Shown: positions 10,809 through 21,704 of the stretch, piece by piece
Position numbering within the stretch: position 1 is the stretch's first letter
Layout of the letters: the number at the start of each line of letters is the position of its first letter
Source of the DNA: Ophiura sarsii
Taxonomy: Eukaryota; Echinodermata; Ophiuroidea; Amphilepidida; Ophiuridae
NCBI GenBank assembly: GCA_035610835.1
Contig: CM069455.1
Location: 23,168,264 to 23,232,263, forward strand
Length of the DNA stretch: 64,000 nucleotides
Reading direction: 5' to 3'
Made by a program: the position numbers and the translations under genes
The notes under the pieces: generated by a model
Databases searched by the model: none
What the model was told of the DNA's origin: nothing
The model's input: only the letters and a program-made list of their open reading frames with translations

Positions 10809-11312
10809 GGCCCATTATTAAGAATTTTGACTGCACCAATATTAACAGATCTGTTCTCTTGTTTGAGTTGTCAATTGGACATTTTAAATATACACATAAT
10901 TGATTATAAAATTAGTTTGAATAAATGAAATAACCATAGATAAAATTTCCGGAATTAGCAATTGATAGTTAAATTGAAAATTTACAAGGACTCATTAAGA
11001 ATGTTGACTGCACCAATATTAACAGATCTATTCTCTTGTTTGAGTTGTCAATTGAAAATTTCCAATATACACACAATTGATTATAAAATTAGTTTGAATA
11101 GATGAAAGAACCACAGATTAATTTTTCGGAATTAGCAATTGATAGTTAAATTGAATATTTATAAGGACTCATTAAGAATGTTGATTGCATCAATATTAAC
11201 AGATCTGTTCTGTTGTTTGAGTTGTCAATTTAAATTTATAGGACTCATTAAGAATGTTGACTGAACCAATATATTAACAGTTCTGTTCTCTTGTTTGAGT
11301 TGTCAGTGAATA
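10809..11312. repeat. Tandem repeat of about 177 bp, four units (last one shortened)
   Basis: Unit starts, marked by ggactcattaagaatgttga or a variant, are near 10810, 10988, 11165 and 11241. The first three are about 177 bp apart; the third is cut to about 76 bp by an internal deletion and the fourth is partial. Copies differ at a few per cent of positions. Confidence 0.85.
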
Positions 11313-11410
11313 AAGTTTACTTCCATCATACATAGTTAAATGAAATGTTAAAACAATGATGAAAAATAACTGTGCAAAGCAACTTAGCAGCTGTACAATA
11401 ATCGTCTTTA

Positions 11411-11815
11411 AGGGGGTGTGGACCCTCAGCATAGCCTCCGTAAAACTGCCGTAACTTATTGTGATTTTTTTACCAAAAATGTAATTTTTTTGATTTTGGA
11501 GGTAAAAAGTCACACTTTTTGGTCTATAACTCAAAAAATAAATAAGATATTAAAAAAATATTTCTAGGGAATGTTATCAGGATTATAATAAAACTAGTAT
11601 GACAAAATTTGACAAAATGTATTTTGAGTTATCTTTGCAGAAACTAAAATGGGTCAAAAAACGTGTTTTTATAATTTTCTCCAAAATGGTCAATTTCATT
11701 ATCATGGTTGGATTCATTGAACCCTTTTCTACATATATTTCTTTATAGATTAAATGAATAATGAAGGAGTTACAGCAGTTTTACGGAGGCTATACCGGAG
11801 GGTCCACACCCCCCT
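11411..11815. mobile_element. MITE-like TIR element, about 405 bp
   Basis: Terminal inverted repeats of about 45 bp: left AGGGGGTGTGGACCCT, then tagcctccgtaaaactgc; the right end is the inverse and ends GGGTCCACACCCCCCT. The AT-rich interior has no coding frame. The target-site duplication is not evident. Confidence 0.85.
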
Positions 11816-12499
11816 CAATCCTGTTTATCAGCTGCAATCACGCTACAATCATCATCAATCATGTAATACGAGTTAAACAAGAGTCTAATGGACAACAATG
11901 AATCATCTATAATAATCGTCATCAATCAAAATAAGTACTTTTAATAATAATTAAGATTTTCATTTTTCTAAACCAGGAATTTAATGTTACCAATAATGAT
12001 CTAATCGAGATGGACATCGTGTGAGACTTCTACCGTCTCACCGATCGGAACCAACGGCCAAGTAAGGAATCGACTAAATTATACACATGTATGGACGTCG
12101 CCATTATTGATCAAAGCTATGACGAAAGACTTACGAGATGTCCGCATCTCTGTTTCATGTATTGATATTATCGATTTATACATCGAATTCCTGCGTGATA
12201 ACGTCCAGCGACATGTTTCTGATGAGGCGGTTTTAGTTACGATGACATCACAATATTGGTATGGCTATCCCATCAGCACTTTCGACACAGGCAACCGGGC
12301 TCGAATTTCAAATAATCACCGGTTGGGGATGTGCAGTTAAAATTCATTTAATTGAATATTATAGTTCTGTGTTCAATTAAAATGGTCAATATACATTATA
12401 TAAGTATTTTCCTACCATATAAGGTATGGTTTAATGAATAGAACGGTATTCCTTTAAATACAGAACTGACGAATTGCAAAGTATAATATCCATGAAATA

Positions 12500-12815
12500 A
12501 TCAGGCTACCACCAACATATCACTGCGATTTCAATCCGGTGGAATTAATTTGGCCTAACATCAAGGGGTACGTCTCCAGAAATAACAGGAACTTCAATAT
12601 GACATCCATTAAAATAAATTGACGAGGCAAAAATTATGTTTCACAAACGGACTGGCAAAATGCTATAAGCATGTTCCTGATGTGGAAACTCATGTTGGAT
12701 AAATGGAAATTGATCAGGTACTCATCAAGCTTTGGGAAGACTCCGCAACAGAATCAGATTCAAGTGCCGACGACGACCAGCAGTTCATGATGGTACAACC
12801 TGGATTTTAATGACA
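12500..12815 (+). pseudogene. DDE (Tc1/mariner-like) transposase C-terminal relic
   Basis: The plus strand reads a stretch like LPPTYHCDFNPVELIW, the block around the third catalytic acid (E) of DDE transposases, normally 'PPYHC..NPIELIW'. It is followed by KGYVSRNN and, after an in-frame stop, DWQNAI and an acidic/serine-rich tail. The N-terminal part and the first two acids were not found nearby. It is a dead 3' fragment. Confidence 0.7.
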
Positions 12816-13499
12816 AGTGTAGGTGTTAACATAATTATTTTCTTTCATGGCTATTTTTCACTCCAACTGATTCCATAGATTCCATCGATATTTTCGTCAG
12901 TAATTAGCCTCCTATTCCAGCCAATGGAACAGCTGGGTGACGTCATTGGAAGCTCGGTCTTGGACGAATATACTATAAGATTGGTTAGTCCGTTTTCAAA
13001 TTATGTAAAGGATAATGGCCGAGTACCACACTATTCAACTTACTAACGATGTAATTCTTAGAGCATAACTGGCGAGTAATACCAGCATAGTAACTAGCGA
13101 GGTAAATATCCACATTAATCAGCATCGTCCCCTTACAAAATTAATTGTCGCATGCGTCAAACAGCAATCATATTGACACGAATGGTGTTCCGTAAAATTA
13201 TAAAACTGTGTCGTCAGTCGCTACGTCAAGCGTTGATTTAAATAACATGAATTATGCAACACGTCACACCACGTCCAGTAGAGCAATGAAATCTGTGAAT
13301 GTGACGCCATTTTTTGTGTTCGAAAATTTCAAAGTTTACCATTCTTTCAAAAATGAAGACCATAATTACATTATAAATACATTTTGTGCGAGAGTAACAT
13401 ACAAAATGGTATCAAATGGCAAAAAATTCACGATCAAAATCCGTTCGTTTTAAATAAATGGATCAATGGTTAAATAATAAAACTATCACAATTCTAACG

Positions 13500-13575
13500 T
13501 CAAATCTCTGTGGCGTGCTACTGTGATCCTGGCTTTTATAAACGTAAATCACGGGTTCGATTCCCATGATTCCCA
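13500..13575 (+). mobile_element. tRNA-like remnant with B box
   Basis: GGGTTCGATTCCC (13552-13564) matches the polymerase III B box, but no good A box is seen at the expected distance and no cloverleaf can be drawn. Probably the eroded head of a SINE. Confidence 0.3.
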
Positions 13576-13836
13576 TTTTTTCTCTCTCTTTTTTCTTCTT
13601 AAAAAATGATGGTGACTTTTAATAATGAAATCATTTATGTCAATTTCTATGAACTACAGTATGATATTGACATTATACAATCGATTTATTAAATGTGTAG
13701 GCCTATGTATTATTATTTTGTATTCATCTTTTTATTTACTTTATTATTCATTCAATAGGCATATCTATTTATGAATTCGTTTATTTATTTGATTTCATGT
13801 TATCTAATTAATCAATTAATTAAATAATTATTGGTT

Positions 13837-13861
13837 GATTGATTGATTGATTGATTGATTG
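13837..13861. repeat. (GATT)n microsatellite
   Basis: About six uninterrupted GATT units, followed by diverged ones up to 13880. Confidence 0.9.
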
Positions 13862-14653
13862 GATGCTTGATTGTTTGAACTAATTTTTACAACTGTGTAT
13901 GCATGATTGTGGATAGTTTTAAAATATTTTTATCACAAATTGGTCTTAAATGTATCATTGAGTATAATTATTATACACAAGTTGATAAAAAATTGCACGA
14001 TCAAATTCTCCCACTGATCATCATATGTATGTAATCGTCCATCGAGCAAATAAGAAATTGTCGCTTAGATACAGCATAAACGGTTATGCTCCAACTTACT
14101 CTTGGGTCCGGTGAGATATAAGATTTAGCGTAAATTACCCGCCAGTTACTATCCTGGTAGCTTACCCCAGTTTGGTGCTCTCATAATGTTTGGTTACGCC
14201 TCAGTTACTAGCGAGGTAGCGCTATTCTTCAGCTACTCGCCATTGGTGCACTCGGCCGTACGTCGCAAACTATAATTAGAAGAAGTAACACTTTTTGACG
14301 ATCTTATTCCGATCCAAAGCATAGTCATTGACTAAAAGCATTCCCAACACGCCGATACTATAAGAGGGCAAATAAACAGAACTTCAAACTTTGATCAGAC
14401 TATCCGTATTTTTGTATGGCAAGCCAAATATACCATATTCATTCAATAAATGACAGTCTAATGGAGCTCAATCAGTCGTGTTGAAGTAGAAGTAAAGAAT
14501 TTAAGGAAATGTAGCATCGATGACTTGCCATAAATGTTATACCTGTGAGTTATTACCCAACCATGCCAACACTAAATCGTTTGGATACAAACTACCCCAC
14601 ATTCATCTTTTGCATATCATAGTATATATGATATCTAAAATACGTGGAGCAAA

Positions 14654-14804
14654 ATGGCCCTTCTCTTAATTGTACTTGTAATTGGAGCATTCTTAGCTCT
14701 GGCGACCATTTTGGGATTGAGGTATTTATTCAATGGCGGATTATATCGTAGACATTGCAAGCATATCACTATAAAACTACATGGTAAAACAGTTATAATC
14801 ACAG
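14654..14804 (+). CDS. SDR-B exon 1
   Basis: 151 bp. Encodes the N-terminal signal-anchor helix (a run of Leu, Ile, Val and Ala), the RR-containing stretch LYRRHC, and strand 1 up to the first Gly codon of TGxxxGIG, split after its first base. The donor is ACAG/GTAAGT. Confidence 0.9.
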
Positions 14805-17800
14805 GTAAGTGACTGGCAAATTTGAAACGATATTATAATAAGTCGTGCATATACTACTGTAGTACTCAACTAGGGGTGGAATTAGCGACAAACTTTGTTT
14901 ATTACCCACCTTAAAATATGTGGTTGACCTATCTAAACCTGAAAACAAATGGAAAATAATAATTAAGTATTTCTAACCCCTTTACATACCCCCTTGAAAT
15001 TAAGGTTGCCGAATTCAGAAGATTTGCACTGTATATAAAAGTACAGTCCTCAAAATAAGTAACTAACCAGGTAATACATATGCTCTCAACTCTAGAAGTA
15101 TAACTCATACGTAAAAATATTAGGCAATAAAGTTGTAAGGAAATGTGTTGTTTTTTAATTTGAGATATTACACGTGAAGATTGAATTAATATTTACTCAG
15201 ATATGTGCCCAAACCAAAACAAAGTTCGTTTTTCATTTTATCATTTCGTTCGTCTACACGCTGCCTCGGACTAGCAACAGGCAGATTATTGATTGACTGC
15301 AGTAGCGACAACTCACTGATCGATAGTAAGACGGGGATTGGGGATGCATCAATTGATCAATGCAACTCATACACATATCTGTCACACTGTCCCGTGTGTT
15401 CAAATCCCAAGTGTTAAAATGTAAACTGCGCTTCTTTTTGTTTTTACAACTTTATTGTTTAATATTTTTGTTTCGGAGCTATAGTTTTGGAGTTAAGAGT
15501 ATATTTATTACCTGGTCAGTTACTTATTTTGAGGACTGTATAGGGAATTAATGGACTACAGGAAAAGATTGTTGAAAACATAATTGATCACTGACAAAGT
15601 GGTTATTTTAGTGCCTAAAATTGTGTTTTTAGTTATAGTTTAGTTTTATTTCCAAGTACATGAGGTCATCGGCCCAAATACACAAAATATTGCCATTATT
15701 GGCATGATTTACAATTAATAAAATCATAGTAATTATAGTAACGTACATGTAATATAAATATACAGTAACATTGATAATATAACGATTAGTATAGCAACGA
15801 TTTATCACCCATTCAGGAATCTGTCTCTCTCGGAAAAAGCATTGTAAACATAAAAAGCAAGTGATTTGATTGTGCGTGGATAGTTTGAACGCATCAATGA
15901 ATTGAATTTATTGCGATTAGGATTAACAGTGTAGTTGGTAGATTTACTCGTAGATCAACATAAAAAGGACAAATTAGGACAAAGTGGTGCTCGTCTTCAA
16001 TCTCACCTGAATTACTCAAAGGGCAAACACGATTACGTAACTCAATGTTATTTATACCACCCGATTCAATCAATAGTAAATGATTGGAACACCTTAATCA
16101 ACTCAACGCTTTTCTATGACATGGAATCGTGACCTCGAGTAGGTATTGTTCCGGGGAAAGTATAAGGTCGATCATGTGTTAAAAGCTCGCCTCCTTTTGC
16201 GTTACACACGGATATTGGCTTTCGCGACATGATTTTAACTTTACACATTTATATTTGCTTGTATACTCCCCTGAGGTAGTAAACCTATACATTTTCTGAA
16301 GGGAAATCGCATGAGGAAACCAAATATGCCATTGAAATTATAATACGACCAAGGACTAAAATGGAATGATTCACAATGTTCGGGAAAATATCAGAGTTTT
16401 TAATTTGAGATCCATATATTTTTTATACGTACCTACCCTTATCATTATTTACTTGACATATTTAAAATTCCTCATGAAATTGCCCATCAGATGAAATATA
16501 ATTGTCAAAGGTTACTACGTCGGTAAGGTAATTATACCGGCTAGCGAATATCTCCAATTTTTCACAATGTTCCACCTAGTATGTATATTGAGTATCATCG
16601 CAAGCATAGTTCATCTAAAGTATGTATAATCATACATTTTTGAAAATCTGCTATATTAAGGATTGCAATGGCATCAAATTTAACCTGATATTCAGGGTAG
16701 CAAACAAATTATTCCCATTTTAAATATTTGTTTACATGTTTAGATAGGTCAACCACATATATTGAACAGGGTAGAAACATGATCCCTTTCATTTTGTGAA
16801 ATAATTCCACCCTTTAATAACGTAACAACAAATCTTTGGTGCTATGATCGCAAAGGTTCTGTTACTGTAAAATTTTGTGTTACCTGTAGCCGGGATGCGA
16901 AGAAGATTGTGAGTAGAAGAGCGAAGGGTTCTCCCTTCGCTCTGTTCTTATGTCATTCAGAATTGCATAAAGCGGGAAATATATCTCTGATATGTGTGAA
17001 TACATGTATGAAACATGTATTAAAACACCATTGTATGAATTTAAAACACGAATCATTACCCGTTATTGATTAGACACCGCTCGGGAGTGGTACCCACGAG
17101 GAAGTGCATAAGGATGAAGCCGTATGCCCCCAGGTATCAGGGTAAATATAACATCTTCTTTGGAAAATTCTAGAAAACATGTCAGGTGCCAAGTAGTTGG
17201 TGTTTGATTCAAAGCCAGGCTGTTTGAGTGAATGTGATCGTGGTAATATGGTAATGGGGTGAGTTCTTCAGTTTAAAATGAGATTTTTTTCTTCTTGCAT
17301 AAACAAAGTACATATATCGTTTGTTTTCATAAATACTTAAGGTGGTAATTCAGGAATCGGTAAAGAAACAGCTATAGATTTAGCTCGTCGCGGCGCACGA
17401 GTCATCATTGCATGTCGTAATCCAAAGAAAGCAGAAGAAGCAGTGAAAGACATACAGCGACGATCCGGTAGCACGAACGTAGTGTATAGACATCTGGAAC
17501 TATCGGATCAGGAATCTATCAGAACATTTGCAGAAGAATTTTTGAAAGAAGAACCAAGACTTGATTATCTCATCAATAATGCTGGTAGGTAAAAATCAGA
17601 ACAAACTCCCAAATCACTCAGAATTATAGTTCCCTTATGAATTATTCAGCAAACGTCTAACCGGCATAGATCGGTGGCGTAGCTAGGATTTTGATTCTGG
17701 GGGATGCAAGAAATGAAAGTGAACCGACAAGATTATTCCGATTGAAAAAATGCTAAGAATGAGGTAAATTTCGGCTTTAAAGAAGCTTCTACCAAAAAAA

Positions 17801-19642
17801 TAGTTCATTTTGTGAACAAATTCGTGAGTAGCGCGCGAAAAATGTCCATCTGTGTACTTTGGACCGTCGTAATTACATGATTTTCCTCTTGTCAAATGAA
17901 CCGACAGTGCCACTCTAAACCGACAAGACAGTCAATATTGAGGTAGAGTGGGGGGGGGGGGGGGGGGGGGGGGGGCGAGGGGCGATCGCCCCCACTAGCC
18001 GAGATACTTCCTGCAAACAGAGGCGTATCCAGGGAGCCCATGCCCCCGTCGGCCCCGATTGACAAAAGAGATGCTGGCTGCAAACTCGGCATCTATGACG
18101 AGCTGGTGTCACAAAACGTGGTCATGTGACCAGGGGATCGCAATCAACTGAAGCACATCACAGCTTCAATCACGACTCTACTGAAATATCGCCATGGTAG
18201 ATAATGGTTCCCTTCACCATGCTGTTATTTGAATGTACAGTACGGCCTATTCTTCCAAAACACGACTTATTCAGTTTTGATTCTCAACAATTTATTTTAG
18301 GTATTGGAAAGGCAGCCAAAGGTCACCGTACCAAAGAGGGTTACAACATGGTGTTTGCCGTCAACCATTTTGGACCATTTCTTCTCACCATGCTGCTGCT
18401 GGATCGTCTCAAAGCCTGCTCACCAAGTAGAATCGTCAATGTCTCCTCTTGCGCAAGCCAAGTGGTGAAACCAGGAGAAATGTCTTTTGAAGTCAGAGAT
18501 GACAAAGGGAGAGTGTATCCTGGATTACGCGAGTACCATCGAAGCAAATTAGCCAATATTTTGTTCGCTAAAGAGCTGTCTAGACAGTTGGACGGGACTG
18601 GTGTTACGGCATATTCCTTACACCCTGGTACCATAACAACCAATATCATCCAGTCTAGTGTCGAAGAAGGCGGAGGATCCAAGTTGACGTATTGGGCAGC
18701 TACGGTAGTTTTCTAGTAAGTTATTGAATTCTTTCAGTACATGCACCATGTACATATTGATCACTTTTAAAAGCGTTGCTGTCATGCTGTGAAATTGTGA
18801 AAACTGGTTCTAGAGTAGAAGTGACGTTGAAATTTAACTAAAAAGAATGTCAGAAGAAAACAAGTATCAAAGAAAGTTTTAGCTTTCTATTTAGCTTGAA
18901 CTGCCTTGTCCATGGGCCCAATGGACAAGGCAGTTGACAAGCAATCAACAGATCCTGGGTTCGATTCCCGGGCGAGATCGTTTTCCCATTATTGTCTCTT
19001 TTCTACCCACGACGGCGAACCTGGTTAAAATATTTATATAATTTGTTTAATACCCGTCGTATATGCCTATTATTTTATTGAACATGGGAGTTGAACATGG
19101 GGAAATGATTCAACATAAAGATGTTTGGATGTGCCAAATTTGAAAAATGTATTTGATATGTATTTTGTTATGAAATGCAAACATACACAGTCATATGAAA
19201 ATGCGAAATTATGTAAGAACATATTTTTGAACAAAATAAGTATTGGATAAATGATATGTAGGCTTAATGTGTGATATGTGATGATGACATGTGGCAATGC
19301 AAAATGTGTAAATAATGAATGAAAATAATAAGAAAGATAAACACTATATAGGGTTAACTAACAGTCTAATTTTTCAAAGCAGATTTCATAGTTTGATATG
19401 TCCTGTAAAATTTAGATTCTTAATAATACGAGCGGATTCTTAATTTTACTTTCAGTCTTGTTGGAAGTGGTGAAGAATCCGGAGCTCAGACGAGTATTTA
19501 CTGCGCATTGGAGGAGTCTATCACCCATCAATCAGGAGGTTATTTTGATAATTGTCGTCTGTCCAAGCCAACAGAAGTGTCACGTGATGCGGGATTGGCG
19601 AAAAAGTTGTGGGATGTCAGTTGCCGGGCAACTGGATTGTAG
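14654..19642 (+). CDS. SDR-B: membrane-anchored retinol-dehydrogenase-like oxidoreductase, four exons
   Basis: Predicted 331-residue classical SDR using NADP(H), of the RDH11-14-like group; substrates are likely retinoids or other lipid aldehydes/alcohols (family inference). Model: join of 14654-14804, 17342-17584, 18301-18715 and 19456-19642; every junction is GT-AG. Seen: an N-terminal hydrophobic anchor (residues 2-22); the Rossmann motif TGGNSGIG (50-57); CRN after strand 2, whose Arg favours NADP; NNAG (129-132); catalytic N153, S180/S181, Y210 and K214; HPGT; and C-terminal KKLWDVSC. The ATG has A at -3 and G at +4 and gives exactly the same exon 1 length as gene C. No stop or frameshift. 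Introns hold nested TIR elements (intron 1), a dispersed repeat with poly-G (intron 2) and a SINE (intron 3). A lies upstream in the same orientation; C lies downstream, inverted. Confidence 0.9.
14872..16814. mobile_element. TIR element in SDR-B intron 1, about 1.94 kb
   Basis: Ends are inverted repeats: left GGGTGGAATTA with a block containing atgtggttgacctatctaaa (about 14920-14940); right the inverse, tttagataggtcaaccacat (about 16740), ending TAATTCCACCC. No transposase frame was seen; the centre carries the nested element at 15044-15538 and otherwise non-coding sequence. It occupies most of intron 1. Confidence 0.65.
15044..15538. mobile_element. MITE (CAGTCCTCAAAA family), nested copy 1
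   Basis: Terminal inverted repeats of about 60 bp beginning CAGTCCTCAAAATAAGTAAC and ending with the inverse, TTTTGAGGACTG. It is flanked by TA on both sides, consistent with TA target duplication. A second copy of the family is at 31547-32085 in intron 1 of SDR-C. Confidence 0.85.
16918..16942. other. Perfect GC-rich hairpin
   Basis: GAGCGAAGGG-TTCT-CCCTTCGCTC is a 10-bp perfect stem (11 with the flanking A/T) and a four-base loop, in SDR-B intron 1 just right of the TIR element. Purpose unknown; bacterial terminator logic does not apply here. Confidence 0.7.
17342..17584 (+). CDS. SDR-B exon 2
   Basis: 243 bp. Completes the cofactor motif (GGNSGIG) and encodes RVIIACRN with the NADP-type Arg, the LELSD segment (D in the adenine-binding position) and ends within NNAG. 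Donor G/GTAGGT. Exon 2 of SDR-C has the same length and phase. Confidence 0.9.
17668..17949. repeat. Dispersed repeat, GTGGCGTA family, in SDR-B intron 2
   Basis: Starts GTGGCGTAGCTAGG and contains aaagtgaaccgacaaga, then a run resembling 'atttcggcttaaa'. The same order of words occurs at about 32878-33040 in SDR-C intron 1, and a terminal GTGGCGTA (reverse strand) recurs near 41685. Class not known; poly-G follows directly. Confidence 0.6.
17950..17975. repeat. Poly-G tract, 26 bases
   Basis: Uninterrupted G on the plus strand, in SDR-B intron 2. One of seven tracts of 20 or more G or C in the window; its length is unreliable in most sequencing. Confidence 0.85.
18301..18715 (+). CDS. SDR-B exon 3
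   Basis: 415 bp, the catalytic exon: VNH (N153), VNVSS (S180/S181), YHRSK (Y210, K214) and HPGTITTNI. It starts after ATTTTAG with GT completing a Gly codon and ends TTCTA/GTAAG, giving two bases of a Tyr codon. In the genomic frame a TAG appears straight across the junction, which is why unspliced translation stops here. Confidence 0.92.
18888..19077 (+). mobile_element. tRNA-derived SINE in SDR-B intron 3
   Basis: A perfect B box (GGTTCGATTCC, in 18959-18970) is followed by cccgggcgagatcg and a tail with cgacggcgaacctggtt and tttaatacccgtcgta, shared with the minus-strand copy at 21546-21704. The 5' part contains a 13-bp perfect inverted repeat (ctgccttgtccat and its inverse) around gggccca. 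Intron 3 of paralogue A lacks this block. Confidence 0.75.
19456..19642 (+). CDS. SDR-B exon 4
   Basis: 187 bp after TTTCAG; the first T completes the split Tyr codon. Encodes GAQTSIYCALEE, GGYFDNC and KKLWDVSC and stops at TAG (19640-19642). A shadow frame starting at 19458 is not the real one. Confidence 0.9.
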
Positions 19643-20149
19643 AAATGAAGATGATACCTGTTAAGGCTGTATAAGATGAATACGGGGTGGGGACACCTCC
19701 TAAATTGAGATCAATGGATAACCCCCACCTGTCACTAAATTGAAATATATTTTTCTAAATGGTTCTCTCACTGAATTTCCTCATTATAAGCTGTGATTTT
19801 GTTGTGGGGGGGGGGGGGGGGGGGGTGTCACTAAATTACACCTTTTTTGGACAAAATGTAGGATTTCCACCTATCGACCCATGTTTTTCTTCACCTTTTC
19901 ACTGAATGAACCCTCTTACTGTTTGACCCTAGGTGCCCAATTTAGCAATCTTACATTGTATTGTGGTAACGTTATAATGTAATAACGTCGCAAGTAAGTT
20001 TTGAAAACGTTATGATATGAGGTTGTTAAACTTAAATTTGTGGGTATACCGTAATTATGTAAAATTTTCATCGCAACGTAAGTTAGTAACGTTTCTTAAA
20101 TATTATTTGAAACGCTAACACACTGTATATATATTCTCGGTGTTAGCAT
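19643..20149. repeat. 3' flank of SDR-B (partner of 1565-2130)
   Basis: Matches the flank of gene A as described there. It contains a 20-G tract (19806-19825) where A has only ggggaggggtgg. No clear polyadenylation signal (AATAAA) was found within the first 400 bases after the stop. Confidence 0.65.
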
Positions 20150-21046
20150 TAAAACTACTTATGTTGCAGTTTTAGGTGAATGTGGCAGACTTCCACTTTT
20201 TCAAATGACTGCTTTCCGTTGTATCAATTATTGGTGTAAAATATTGCGCATGCCGAACCAGCGGTACCCTTACAGATGTTATAAAATGTTATATGCTCTT
20301 GATAATCATGGTCACATTAATTGGGCTCCTCATGTTAAAAATTTACTTTTTAATTTTGCTTTTGGTATTGTTTGGATCAATCAAGATATTGGATCTCAAG
20401 AAAATTTTCTGCTTTCTTTCTCCACAAGACTAAAAGACGTTGCTGGTCAAGAATGATTTGCTGAAGTATGTACACTCAATAAATTAAGTACCTACAGAGA
20501 ATTTAAAACTCTTCTAAACCCTGAAGGATATTTATTAACTGTGGAAATAACATCTCACAGAAAAGCTCTAAGCCGGCTGAGATGTTCGAGTCATTCATTA
20601 ATGATTGAAGCGGGTAGGTGGCAGAATATTGATCGAGAAAACCGTCTTTGTATTCTTTGTGATGATAACGATATTGAGGACGAATTTCATTTTGTTCTCA
20701 TGTGTAATTTTTTCACCACCTTACGTACTAAATACTTGCCGCGTTGGGTTTCGTTAATCCAACTCATCAACATTGTTATTCACTGTTAAACACCTCTGAC
20801 TCCACCAATTTATCAGGCTTAGCAGCATTTGTGTACCACGCACTTAATCGTATAAATTCAGTAGTTAGAACTTGATTATATTCGCCAAATGTTATGTATT
20901 TTAAATTTTAAATAATGTCTTTATTTTCCCTATGTATCTGATGCCTGATATGATATGTAAAATATGTATCATTAATATCTTGTTATATTATGGGCCAATG
21001 GTCTGATTGTATTGTGAAATAAAACTTGAACTTGAACTTGAACTTG
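20150..21046 (+). mobile_element. LINE (non-LTR retrotransposon) 3' end, one nonsense codon
   Basis: One reading frame from about 20170 to 20789 gives the C-terminal part of a LINE reverse-transcriptase ORF. It has a GECGRLPLF-like start, MTAFRCINYWCKILRM, WINQDIG, then SRLRCSSHSLMIEAGR, and a zinc-knuckle-like C-x2-C-x9-H-x4-C (CILC...HFVLMC). A single TGA at 20454-20456 interrupts the frame; related proteins usually have a Trp there. The 3' end is AATAAAACTTGAACTTGAAC with four ACTTG-type units (about 21017-21046), the simple-repeat tail typical of several LINE clades. The fragment is 5'-truncated, with no RT palm motif in view. Confidence 0.8.
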
Positions 21047-21545
21047 TATATTAACGAATCTGACCAGAATTGAGCGTTATCTCTTACAACATTTATATTT
21101 GCTCCTACAATATAAATAAGAGCTTCCATTGACCCATTGATATTATCTGGGCTTTTCGTTATCAATAAATGATTCCGGAGGATAACGATTAAAAGGGTAC
21201 CCCACATGACTCGTTGTGTTTGGTGTTGAGGTTTTCATGAATGAAAAAAATAATAACATTCAGTAAAGTACAGGGCGATACCAAAAGTGTCGATACCATT
21301 TTAAAGCTCCTATCTCCGATTAAGTAATTCGCAGTTTACATCTGATAACATATTTCAATAGAAAAAACTTGTAGTAGAATTATGTTGATACCAATGTGTT
21401 CCCTTTTCTGAGGCCTCCTAACGTACACTATGAGCTGGCATGACGCCATGTGTGTATCTGTAAACAGGAGATGTGTAGGCCTAAAGAAAATACTTAGCTA
21501 AAACGTTTCTTTGGGCCTGAGTGAGCAACATTAGGACTCATAGAA

Positions 21546-21704
21546 ATAATAGGCAATTACGACGGGTATTAAACAAATTATTAATATTTTGAACCAGGTT
21601 CGCCGTCGTAGATAGAAAAGAGACAAATTGGGAAATCGATCTCGCCCGGGATTCGAACCAAGGACCATTTGCGCTGTAAGTAAGGATCCACACCACTAAA
21701 TAAA
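21546..21704 (-). mobile_element. tRNA-derived SINE, second copy
   Basis: The reverse strand reads an A-box-like TAGTGGTGTGGAT, a perfect B box GGTTCGAATCC, then cccgggcgagatcg and the same tail as the copy in SDR-B intron 3 (cgacggcgaacctggtt, tttaatacccgtcgta). Its head is more tRNA-like than that of the intron copy. Confidence 0.8.

Larger units (their letters stand above)
12816..14653. other. Intergenic stretch 5' of SDR-B, with sub-repeats
   Basis: Holds a tRNA-like B box (GGGTTCGATTCCC, 13552-13564), a (GATT)n run at about 13837-13861, and clusters of 'ctagcgaggta' and 'ggcgagta' motifs near 13070-13110 and 14140-14260. The latter lie in inverted order between GGCCGAGTACC (about 13018) and TGCACTCGGCC (about 14255), so an old TIR element of about 1.25 kb is possible. 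The promoter of SDR-B should be at its right end; I see no convincing TATA box or initiator. Confidence 0.4.

Noticed and set aside
18959..18975. Functional tRNA gene at the B box in SDR-B intron 3 (also at 10005, 13500, 21546 and 41376)
   Set aside because: None forms a paired acceptor stem with a proper anticodon arm; they fit tRNA-derived SINEs or pseudo-tRNAs.
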